Below are positions 9,561 through 14,126 of a stretch of 20,802 nt of DNA, one piece after another (the first letter of the stretch is position 1; every line of letters starts with the position of its first letter). The DNA is from CALRBF01 sp041164045 (lineage in GTDB: Bacteria; Patescibacteriota; Minisyncoccia; SW-4-49-11). The stretch lies in assembly GCA_041164045.1 (NCBI GenBank), contig JBEAQD010000004.1, positions 1 to 20,802 on the forward strand, written 5' to 3'. The notes beneath the pieces are model-generated. The model searched no databases. It was not told the DNA's origin and saw nothing but the letters and a program-made list of their open reading frames with translations. A program made the translations under genes and the position numbers.

Positions 9561-9570
9561 GAAAGGGGGT
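9561..9570 (+). promoter_or_regulatory. strong Shine-Dalgarno of the HU gene
   Basis: GAAAGGGGGT ends 8 nt before the ATG at 9579 and, with the following G, differs from AAGGAGGTG mainly by one A-to-G change that still allows a G-U pair. It is the only obvious Shine-Dalgarno before a gene start in this window and fixes the HU start. Confidence 0.7.
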
Positions 9571-9578
9571 GTGTGTAG

Positions 9579-9854
9579 ATGGCAACTAAAGCAGAATTAG
9601 TATCAGCAGTAGCTGAGATGGCTGGAACTTCAAAGAAAGATGCTGAGGCTGTACTTCAAGCTTTCCTTGATGTAGTAACCAAAACTCTTTCTAAAGGTGA
9701 TACCGTAACTTTAGCTGGATTTGGAACTTTTTCAGTAACCCAAAGACAAGCAAGAGAAGGTGTTAACCCAAGAACATTAGAGAAGATTAAAATTGCTGCA
9801 ACCAAAACTCCTAAATTCAAAGCAGGAAAGAAGTTGAAAGATGCAGTGAAATAA
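9579..9854 (+). CDS. HU-family DNA-binding protein
   Basis: A 91-residue HU/IHF-family protein, a small basic dimer that bends DNA and organises the nucleoid. The N-terminal two-helix dimerisation part (residues 1-42) is followed by the family signature GDTVTLAGFGTFSV (about 40-53), the DNA-intercalating arm with the conserved Asn-Pro near residue 63 (GVNPRT), and the C-terminal helix KFKAGKKLKDAVK. Length is normal for HU (about 90). It is a single-gene unit: its own near-consensus promoter, a strong Shine-Dalgarno and an intrinsic terminator right behind it, which fits high expression. HU rather than IHF is preferred because the protein is generic and no IHF-specific feature is visible. Confidence 0.95.
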   Translation: MATKAELVSAVAEMAGTSKKDAEAVLQAFLDVVTKTLSKGDTVTLAGFGTFSVTQRQAREGVNPRTLEKIKIAATKTPKFKAGKKLKDAVK

Positions 9855-9873
9855 ATTTGTACTTTGCATTCAT

Positions 9874-9900
9874 AAAAAAGCGTCTACACGGCGCTTTTTT
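9874..9900 (+). terminator. intrinsic terminator of the HU gene
   Basis: AAAAAAGCG (9874-9882) and CGCTTTTTT (9892-9900) form a 9-bp stem with a 9-nt loop ending in a T6 run, 19 nt after the stop. The A6 on the left arm means it could also stop transcription arriving from the right. Confidence 0.85.
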
Positions 9901-9949
9901 ATGTTGGGGAGTCATATATTTATCCCTCCATTGTGTTTTATATTCGTAG

Positions 9950-9969
9950 AGGCGATCTTTAAGTCGCCT
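9950..9969. repeat. short hairpin next to the palindromic repeat
   Basis: AGGCGA (9950-9955) and TCGCCT (9964-9969) form a 6-bp stem with an 8-nt loop directly beside the 46-bp palindromic repeat. A TCGCCT-type hairpin also lies beside the second repeat copy (12497-12507), so it may be part of the repeated unit. Confidence 0.45.
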
Positions 9970-9972
9970 AAA

Positions 9973-10018
9973 AGTCCTCCTCCGTCACCTACGGTGACAC
10001 CTCCTCCAAAGGAGGACA
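9973..10018 (-). repeat. palindromic repeat, copy 1 (46 bp)
   Basis: Read on the - strand it begins TGTCCTCCTTTGGAGGAGG, then carries a hairpin GTCACC-GTA-GGTGAC (9984-9998), and closes with GGAGGACT. The ends TGTCCTCC/GGAGGACT can pair with each other, or the left end can instead form CCTCC-TTT-GGAGG. A second copy lies in opposite orientation at 12536-12579. It lies in the non-coding gap between the HU terminator and the truB promoter. Confidence 0.85.
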
Positions 10019-10049
10019 TTGTTTTTAAATTCCAAACATTAATATTCTA

Positions 10050-10058
10050 TGCTACAAT
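10050..10058 (+). promoter_or_regulatory. extended -10 promoter of truB, leaderless
   Basis: TGCTACAAT (TGn plus TACAAT, one mismatch to TATAAT) ends 8 nt before the truB ATG at 10067. A start point 6-8 nt after the -10 would fall at 10064-10066, so the mRNA would have almost no 5' leader. The -35 region (TTCCAA at 10030-10035) is weak. Confidence 0.55.
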
Positions 10059-10066
10059 AAAGCTAT

Positions 10067-10708
10067 ATGATAATCCCAATTAATAAGCCAGCTGGTATTA
10101 CTTCGCATACTGTAGTTAATAAACTACGGAAACATTATGGTATCAAAAAAATTGGGCACGCTGGTACTTTGGATCCTTTTGCAACAGGAGTCTTGATTTT
10201 ATTAGTTGGTAGAAAATCTACCAAAAGAAGCCAAGAATTAATGCAGCAAGATAAAATTTATAGAACTAAGCTCAAATTAGGCTATATTAGTGATACTTAT
10301 GATAATGATGGTGTAGTAGAGGAGTATAATATACAAAAAGTGCCTACAAGGCTAGAAATTGACCAAATTATAGCTTCTTTTATCGGAGAAATTAGCCAAA
10401 TACCACCAATGTATTCAGCAATCAAGATAAATGGTAAGAAAATGTATGAATTAGCACGAAAAGGGCAAACGGTAGATATACCTCCTCGGTTAGTAAATGT
10501 TTATAATATTACAGTTTTAGATTATACTTATCCCTATCTGACTATGGATATTAGCTGTAGTAGTGGGACTTATATCAGGTCGATCGGATATGATATTGGG
10601 ATGAAACTTGGAACAGGAGCTTATCTCGAGGAATTGGAACGCAGACAATCTGGAGAATATAATATTGATAATTGTTATAGTCTGGATAATTTACCGGAAT
10701 TAAAATAA
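10067..10708 (+). CDS. truB: tRNA pseudouridine(55) synthase
   Basis: TruB converts U55 of the tRNA T-loop to pseudouridine. The 213 residues open with the family N-terminus INKPAGITSH and contain the catalytic motif GHAGTLDPFATGVL, with D36 as nucleophile. Later motifs follow: IYRTKLKLG, the PPMYSAIKINGKKMYELARKG block, and SSGTYIRSIGYDIG. It ends there: the C-terminal PUA-type extension of longer family members (about 300 residues) is missing, as in other minimal TruB proteins. No Shine-Dalgarno is present, consistent with the leaderless promoter. It is the last + strand gene before the convergent region and has no + strand terminator with a U-tract of its own. Confidence 0.95.
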   Translation: MIIPINKPAGITSHTVVNKLRKHYGIKKIGHAGTLDPFATGVLILLVGRKSTKRSQELMQQDKIYRTKLKLGYISDTYDNDGVVEEYNIQKVPTRLEIDQIIASFIGEISQIPPMYSAIKINGKKMYELARKGQTVDIPPRLVNVYNITVLDYTYPYLTMDISCSSGTYIRSIGYDIGMKLGTGAYLEELERRQSGEYNIDNCYSLDNLPELK

Positions 10709-10731
10709 AAAAGCCGACACTAGGTGCCGGC
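10705..10731 (-). terminator. intrinsic terminator of the 37-residue gene (convergent with truB)
   Basis: On the - strand GCCG, one mismatch, then CAC/GTG and CGGC form a stem around a 3-nt loop (10713-10731), followed by T6ATTTTA. The U-tract lies only on the - strand side, so it ends the small - strand gene; for truB it offers a hairpin without U-tail. Confidence 0.75.
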
Positions 10732-10754
10732 CTGGGGGGGATGGAGCTGGGTGG

Positions 10755-10868
10755 TCAGTTAGGATTGTGGTCGTTTTGATTACGTAGCCAAAATAAGTAG
10801 ATCACAAACAGTAATAATATAGTAAGTGCAACTATGTTGGCAGAGTTAGCTAGAGTAGACGAAATCAT
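10755..10868 (-). CDS. 37-residue single-transmembrane microprotein
   Basis: ATG at 10868 (reading leftward) opens a 37-codon frame ending in TGA. The peptide has a short polar start (MISSTLANSAN), one uninterrupted hydrophobic helix of about 18 residues (IVALTILLLFVIYLFW) and a polar tail LRNQNDHNPN, i.e. a single-pass membrane peptide. It is framed by its own promoter 20-30 nt upstream and an intrinsic terminator 24 nt downstream, which makes it more convincing than a chance frame. There is no Shine-Dalgarno. I cannot assign a function; membrane microproteins of this size include regulators of larger membrane complexes and type I toxins, and nothing here distinguishes between them. The neighbouring - strand gene also encodes a small exported protein. 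Confidence 0.65.
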   Translation of the reverse strand: MISSTLANSANIVALTILLLFVIYLFWLRNQNDHNPN

Positions 10869-10893
10869 GACTGATAAGTCAATTGTCAAAAAA

Positions 10894-10922
10894 AATATAT
10901 CATATTGTAATTACTTTAGCAA
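10894..10922 (-). promoter_or_regulatory. promoter of the 37-residue gene
   Basis: On the - strand: TTGCTA (10917-10922), 17-bp spacer, extended -10 TGATATATT (10894-10902). Transcription would begin near 10887, about 20 nt before the ATG. Confidence 0.6.
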
Positions 10923-10953
10923 GAGCAAATACTTTATATTTTGAGGGGGAATG

Positions 10954-10984
10954 AAAAAGCCGGAGCGCGCAATGCGTTCCGGCT
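10954..10984 (-). terminator. intrinsic terminator of the 90-residue secreted protein gene
   Basis: AGCCGGA (10958-10964) pairs with TCCGGCT (10978-10984), and inner GCGC/GCGT extends the stem to 11 bp (one G-U) around a 5-nt loop. On the - strand it is followed by a T5 run, 25 nt after the stop codon. This is the strongest terminator in the window after the HU one. Confidence 0.85.
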
Positions 10985-11008
10985 AGTGGATTCTGTTCGA
11001 GAGGATGT

Positions 11009-11281
11009 CTATTCGACACCAGGGTACCCGATGGGATCTCCAGTCTGATCACCCCATAGAGGTTGACAACGAAGCCCATTAGGCTTGTCGCAGTTGTTGC
11101 TTTTAGCAACCTGCCCCCCTGTGGAGTAATCCCGGATTATTGTCGGGAGAGAAGACTTCTGGACATAGAAGCATCCCTTAGGACTGCCTTTGCTGTCCAT
11201 CTCACATAGACGAGAGATCTCGCCTGCCTGTACTGGAGTAACAAGCGTTGCAAGGAGAAGAAAAGAACGAATAGATTTCAT
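11009..11281 (-). CDS. small secreted protein with four cysteines, 90 residues
   Basis: I do not recognise the family. The first 19 residues are a classic Sec signal peptide: basic start MKSIR, hydrophobic core SFLLLATLV, and a VQA-G cleavage site after A19. The mature part (about 71 residues) has four cysteines (C26, C37, C64, C72), enough for two disulfides, many Gly/Pro/Asp residues, and no second hydrophobic stretch, so it is predicted to be released or surface-exposed rather than anchored. Base composition stands out: bases 11041-11220 contain 90 G+C in 180, against roughly a third nearby. It has its own near-consensus promoter, a 30-nt leader with a hairpin, and a strong terminator. These signals together indicate a real, probably abundant product. 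Recent acquisition is one reading of the composition, codon selection for high expression another. Confidence 0.8.
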   Translation of the reverse strand: MKSIRSFLLLATLVTPVQAGEISRLCEMDSKGSPKGCFYVQKSSLPTIIRDYSTGGQVAKSNNCDKPNGLRCQPLWGDQTGDPIGYPGVE

Positions 11282-11290
11282 GGTATTAGT

Positions 11291-11306
11291 GAGGGATTAC
11301 TCCCTC
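11291..11306 (-). promoter_or_regulatory. 5' leader hairpin of the secreted protein gene
   Basis: GAGGGA and TCCCTC form a perfect 6-bp stem with a 4-nt loop within the approximately 30-nt leader. The purine-rich GAGGGAG, the only Shine-Dalgarno-like stretch here, lies in the stem and ends about 18 nt before the ATG, too far to act in the normal way. The hairpin may stabilise the mRNA or mask the site. Confidence 0.5.
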
Positions 11307-11320
11307 TGAGGGTCGACAAA

Positions 11321-11349
11321 ACTATAGCATATTTCTTCTATTTTGTCAA
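11321..11349 (-). promoter_or_regulatory. near-consensus promoter of the secreted protein gene
   Basis: On the - strand: perfect TTGACA (11344-11349), 17-bp spacer, TATAGT (11321-11326) preceded by TGC, which makes an extended -10. It is the best complete promoter next to a gene in the window. It begins only 12 bp beyond the stop codon of the upstream xer gene, which has no terminator of its own. Confidence 0.85.
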
Positions 11350-11361
11350 GGGTAGTAAACA

Positions 11362-12405
11362 TCACTTTTTAAGGGGGTGGAAATTATCATGGGTGTCTTT
11401 GGCATAATTATCAGAGGCATGCACATATTTGGTGGTGGTCTCGAGGGATTCATGTCCTAGTAGGACTTTGATAGCGACAGGATTGGCTCCTGATTCAGCT
11501 AAATAAGTGGCAAAACCGTGCCTCAGGGTATGGGCAGAGATAGGGTAGGGGATATTGAGTAATAATCTATAAGATTTGATTTTGGATTGGAGATAATTCT
11601 CGGATATATGGGAATTAAGTAGGGAAGAGGGGAGTGTATGGTCTTGGATTTGCTCAGCTAGGGTATCAAAAGTTTTTTTGGTGATGAATACATATTTGAA
11701 TTGCTGTATATACTCCCCTGTTTGATATTGAGAGGGGAGAGATTGTTTGATAATTTCTGATCTAGTCTGTAAGTAGGTATTGAGAATATTCTGAGCCCTA
11801 GGGGTTATATAAACAAATCTTTGCTTATTACCCTTTCCATAAATTAAAATTTTGGAGTCGTCTTGTTTAATTTGTTCCATTGTCAGATGTGTGACTTCAG
11901 AAATTCGCATTCCTGAGGCAAAAATTAATTCTAAAATGGTCTGATTTCTAAGTCCTATGAATTTATTAGCTTCTAATTGGCTGGGAGCTTCTATAAATTG
12001 GATTAAGGTGTCTAATTCTGGTAAATGTAATTTGTACTTCCCTAGTTTCATCAATTTGATTTGCTGAGGTAATATTGGGCAAGGATGCTCATTGTCTATC
12101 AGATACACAAAATATGACCTGATACTGGTTAGCATACGGTTTATAGTTTTTGGCTCTAGGGGTTTGACTTTTTGATTATTTTTTTTGAGTTTGAATAATT
12201 CTCTATCCTCAGCTAATAAATCAGCCTGGTATATGGTTATGGTTTTTTTGTTGATATTCTGAAATTCAAAATTATTATCATTGAGAAATTTTTCAAAAAC
12301 TAATAAATCTCGCTCATAATTACGAATAGTTGCCTTTGAGTAGTTACTAGTAGTCAAAAAAAGTAAAAAGTCTTCTAATAAGGGCAATTTTTGGGATATT
12401 GGCAT
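11362..12405 (-). CDS. Xer-type tyrosine recombinase
   Basis: A site-specific recombinase of the XerC/XerD/XerS family, cutting DNA through a tyrosine. The N-terminal SAM-like core-binding domain spans about 5-105, the catalytic domain about 125-335. All six catalytic residues are visible with XerD spacing at both ends: R167 (ASGMRISE), K191 (YGKGNKQR, 24 residues later as in XerD), H292 and R295 (AHTLRHGFA), H318 (LLGHESL) and Y327 nine residues on. The gap between K191 and H292 is about 29 residues longer than in XerD, which accounts for the total of 347 instead of about 298; single-recombinase XerS and XerH proteins are also about 355 residues. It stands alone beside a dif-like palindrome at 12639-12668. 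No second Xer is in the window, so XerC, XerD or XerS-like naming stays open. A phage or island integrase is less likely, since no other mobile genes are near. Confidence 0.92.
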   Translation of the reverse strand: MPISQKLPLLEDFLLFLTTSNYSKATIRNYERDLLVFEKFLNDNNFEFQNINKKTITIYQADLLAEDRELFKLKKNNQKVKPLEPKTINRMLTSIRSYFVYLIDNEHPCPILPQQIKLMKLGKYKLHLPELDTLIQFIEAPSQLEANKFIGLRNQTILELIFASGMRISEVTHLTMEQIKQDDSKILIYGKGNKQRFVYITPRAQNILNTYLQTRSEIIKQSLPSQYQTGEYIQQFKYVFITKKTFDTLAEQIQDHTLPSSLLNSHISENYLQSKIKSYRLLLNIPYPISAHTLRHGFATYLAESGANPVAIKVLLGHESLETTTKYVHASDNYAKDTHDNFHPLKK

Positions 12406-12462
12406 ATATATGCTATTTAATTGGTATTTAGTTTGGGATGAGCCGATTTTGAATTGATAGAC

Positions 12463-12468
12463 ATTATA
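12463..12468 (-). promoter_or_regulatory. proximal -10 box for the recombinase gene
   Basis: A perfect TATAAT on the - strand, about 58 bp before the ATG at 12405. The hexamer 17 bp upstream (TGGATT) is a poor -35. The stronger promoter for this gene may be the one at 12656-12684. Confidence 0.4.
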
Positions 12469-12496
12469 TTTTTACTTAATCTCAAAATCCACCCTC

Positions 12497-12524
12497 GCCT
12501 TTCAGGCACCCCCTCCAGAAGGGG
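12497..12524. repeat. two small tandem hairpins beside repeat copy 2
   Basis: GCCT-TTC-AGGC (12497-12507) and CCCCT-CCAGA-AGGGG (12510-12524) are adjacent perfect stems. With the palindromic repeat at 12536-12579 they form a run of at least four potential hairpins within about 85 bp, much more G+C rich than the surroundings. If transcribed from 12656-12684 they would lie in the leader of the xer mRNA. Confidence 0.6.
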
Positions 12525-12535
12525 ACCCAAATAAC

Positions 12536-12579
12536 TGTCCTCCTTTGGAGGAGGTGGCACGGAGTGCCGGAGGAGGACA
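12536..12579 (+). repeat. palindromic repeat, copy 2 (44 bp)
   Basis: Begins TGTCCTCCTTTGGAGGAGG, has a central hairpin GGCAC-GGA-GTGCC, and closes with GGAGGACA, which pairs perfectly with the first 8 bases. It matches copy 1 (9973-10018, opposite strand) throughout except in the central hairpin, where both arms differ in step so that the pairing is kept. This points to a structured, dispersed element (REP/MITE-like) rather than chance similarity. Confidence 0.85.
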
Positions 12580-12611
12580 TACAAAAGGGGAGAGTGATTA
12601 GGTCTAAATTT

Positions 12612-12621
12612 ATTATACTCT
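12612..12621 (+). repeat. extra copy of one palindrome arm
   Basis: ATTATACTCT is identical over 10 bases to 12656-12665 in the right arm of the 30-bp palindrome, 44 bp away and in the same orientation. It could be an accessory half-site for whatever protein binds the palindrome, or a decayed copy. Confidence 0.4.
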
Positions 12622-12638
12622 AAGATTTTTTTATCTAT

Positions 12639-12668
12639 AACGGAGTATAATAATAATTATACTCTGTT
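12639..12668. other. dif-like palindrome, candidate Xer recombination site
   Basis: Arms AACGGAGTATAAT (12639-12651) and ATTATACTCTGTT (12656-12668) are inverted repeats with one mismatch (a G-T pair) around AATA. Read as a dif site it divides into left arm ACGGAGTATAA, six-base centre TAATAA and right arm TTATACTCTGT (12640-12667), the 11-6-11 layout of known dif sites, with the arms meeting the centre as ATAA and TTAT as in E. coli dif. The centre is not self-complementary, so it would give the site a direction. It lies 234 bp upstream of the Xer gene, where the + strand changes from G-rich to C-rich. The alternative is an operator, because its right half contains the -10 box of a - strand promoter. 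Confidence 0.55.
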
Positions 12669-12684
12669 TATTTAATATAGTCAA
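12656..12684 (-). promoter_or_regulatory. strong leftward promoter overlapping the palindrome
   Basis: On the - strand: TTGACT (12679-12684), 17-bp spacer, perfect TATAAT (12656-12661). Only one of twelve consensus bases is missed. Transcription would start near 12649, inside the left arm of the palindrome, and run toward xer through the repeat hairpins, giving a leader of about 240 nt or a separate small RNA. A protein bound to the palindrome would block it. Confidence 0.65.
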
Positions 12685-12731
12685 GAGGGGTAAGTATTTG
12701 TTTTATTCTGTTCTCTACTAACTATATATTT

Positions 12732-12771
12732 TAGAGAATAAGATAGTACTCTTATAATATCTTATTCTCTA
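12732..12771. repeat. 14-bp perfect inverted repeat after the secA-wzy gene run
   Basis: TAGAGAATAAGATA (12732-12745) and TATCTTATTCTCTA (12758-12771) are perfectly complementary around a 12-base loop, starting 16 bases beyond the stop codon of the Wzy-like gene. It is the likely 3' end hairpin of the long - strand transcript, although no U-tract follows on either strand, so it may protect the 3' end or act as a binding site rather than terminate. Confidence 0.6.
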
Positions 12772-12786
12772 TTTATCCCTATCAAA

Positions 12787-14121
12787 CTAGTTCTTCTGAT
12801 TATATTCTTCAGTCCATACTATTTCTGGGATTGCTGATATAATACCAAATATAAGCCATATAAATCCCATTAACAAATTATCATTAAACATTCCTGTTAT
12901 CAAAACAGCCAACATACTACCAAATAATATAGACGCCAAAGTAGACTCATTTTTGATAATCAAGAATCCTTGCTTTGTAATAATATATAAAAAAGATAAG
13001 AATAATGTAATTGCAAATATTCCACCAGCCACAGCTATAGCTAATAAAATATTATTAGTATTATACCCATCCCCTACTCTATTCTCATATCCAGCTAAAC
13101 CAACTCCTGTAAAAAGATTATGATAAATGATTACTCCTGCGTTAATATATCCATCTTGCCTGCTGATTACATTGACGTCTGTTTGCTGATCTACTATAAT
13201 ATTATCTTTATTTTTCACCTTATTTATATCTGTAACTTCTTTCTGTTCTCTACTTTGCTCATCTATCTCATAATAATAAGTTGTATTTTGACTAATTATA
13301 GATGTTAATCTATCCTTTAGATTAAAGTCAGTAAGTCCTAATTGACTCATGCCAGCAGCTCCGAAACTCACTGCAAATAATACTATAGCAAAGTTTAGTA
13401 GTTGAATATATTTTCTAACAAAAATTACTTGATATATTAAATATAGCCCTGTAATGAATATAATGGCAACCCAACTAGCTCTAGTAACCGATAAAATAGA
13501 CATTAAGATTATTCCCAATAATAAGAACCATAATAAGAATTGTTGTTTAAAGCCTTTAGCCACAAAAGCTAATGGCAAGGCAATCGCATAAACTATAGCT
13601 AGCCACATTCCAAACCAATTTGGTTCAGGGAGAAGAGCATCTACTCTACCTGGAAAAACTTGGAAACTATTCCATCCTAATTGAAATGCTATAGCCTCAT
13701 ATAAGCCAATGAGTATCAGTATACCTGTACTGATGAATACTAAATTAAAAGTTTTATACAGTCGGTCTCTAGTATTAAGATATCTATAAATAGTATAGAA
13801 TACTATAATATACCCCAATAATACTATATTTTTAACAATGGTTGTTTTTAAGTCTCCACCATTGATAATCCCCCCAATCAAAATTATAATCCACATTAAT
13901 GATAATAATACTAAATGAATATTATTATAATACCAATCAATTGAAGTTATATTTTTCAATATATCTTTAGTTGGATCTTGTTTGATAATTTTAGGAATTA
14001 ATAATAATACCGTAATTGCTAAAATAACTTGATGTAATCTAATATCTAATCCATATATTGAAAATTGTAATATTTCAAATGGTAATGTAAATATAAGTAG
14101 TGAGATTAGTATTTTTAACAT
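12787..14121 (-). CDS. O-antigen ligase / Wzy-like polytopic membrane protein
   Basis: A 444-residue membrane protein with about ten hydrophobic helices spread over the whole length, broken by one large hydrophilic loop at about 262-325. This is the topology of the WaaL/Wzy superfamily, which joins or polymerises lipid-linked glycans on the outer face of the membrane. Supporting motifs are EPNWFG at 166-171, TRASW at 213-217 (the Arg-containing motif of the family) and, after the loop, H334 in YHNLFTGVGLAGYENR followed by GYNTNN and a Gly-rich helix. Family members usually have His-Asn where this protein has Asn-Asn (356-357), so catalysis may differ. The gene begins 5 bp after the cysteine desulfurase stop, as last member of the secA gene run. 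No glycosyltransferases are nearby to name the substrate. Confidence 0.8.
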   Translation of the reverse strand: MLKILISLLIFTLPFEILQFSIYGLDIRLHQVILAITVLLLIPKIIKQDPTKDILKNITSIDWYYNNIHLVLLSLMWIIILIGGIINGGDLKTTIVKNIVLLGYIIVFYTIYRYLNTRDRLYKTFNLVFISTGILILIGLYEAIAFQLGWNSFQVFPGRVDALLPEPNWFGMWLAIVYAIALPLAFVAKGFKQQFLLWFLLLGIILMSILSVTRASWVAIIFITGLYLIYQVIFVRKYIQLLNFAIVLFAVSFGAAGMSQLGLTDFNLKDRLTSIISQNTTYYYEIDEQSREQKEVTDINKVKNKDNIIVDQQTDVNVISRQDGYINAGVIIYHNLFTGVGLAGYENRVGDGYNTNNILLAIAVAGGIFAITLFLSFLYIITKQGFLIIKNESTLASILFGSMLAVLITGMFNDNLLMGFIWLIFGIISAIPEIVWTEEYNQKN

Positions 14122-14126
14122 ATTGA

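Noticed and set aside
9901..10083. A 60-codon + strand frame between HU and truB
   Set aside because: It starts right at the end of the HU terminator, runs through the palindromic repeat (giving a Pro-rich stretch) and across the truB promoter and start. No ribosome binding site, no plausible protein.
10711..10740. The hairpin after truB as the truB terminator
   Set aside because: On the + strand it is followed by a G run, not T; the T-tract is on the - strand, so it serves the convergent small gene.
10900..11109. A 69-codon - strand frame overlapping the 90-residue gene
   Set aside because: It overlaps the signal-peptide gene in another frame, includes the terminator hairpin, and has no promoter or domain of its own.
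9973..12579. A composite transposon or integron-like cassette bounded by the inverted repeats
   Set aside because: No transposase, no target-site duplication seen, the segment includes housekeeping truB, and the repeats look like dispersed palindromic elements.
12639..12668. The 30-bp palindrome as an intrinsic terminator
   Set aside because: The stem is AT-rich with no U-tract after it on either strand, and it is far from the 3' end of either neighbouring gene.
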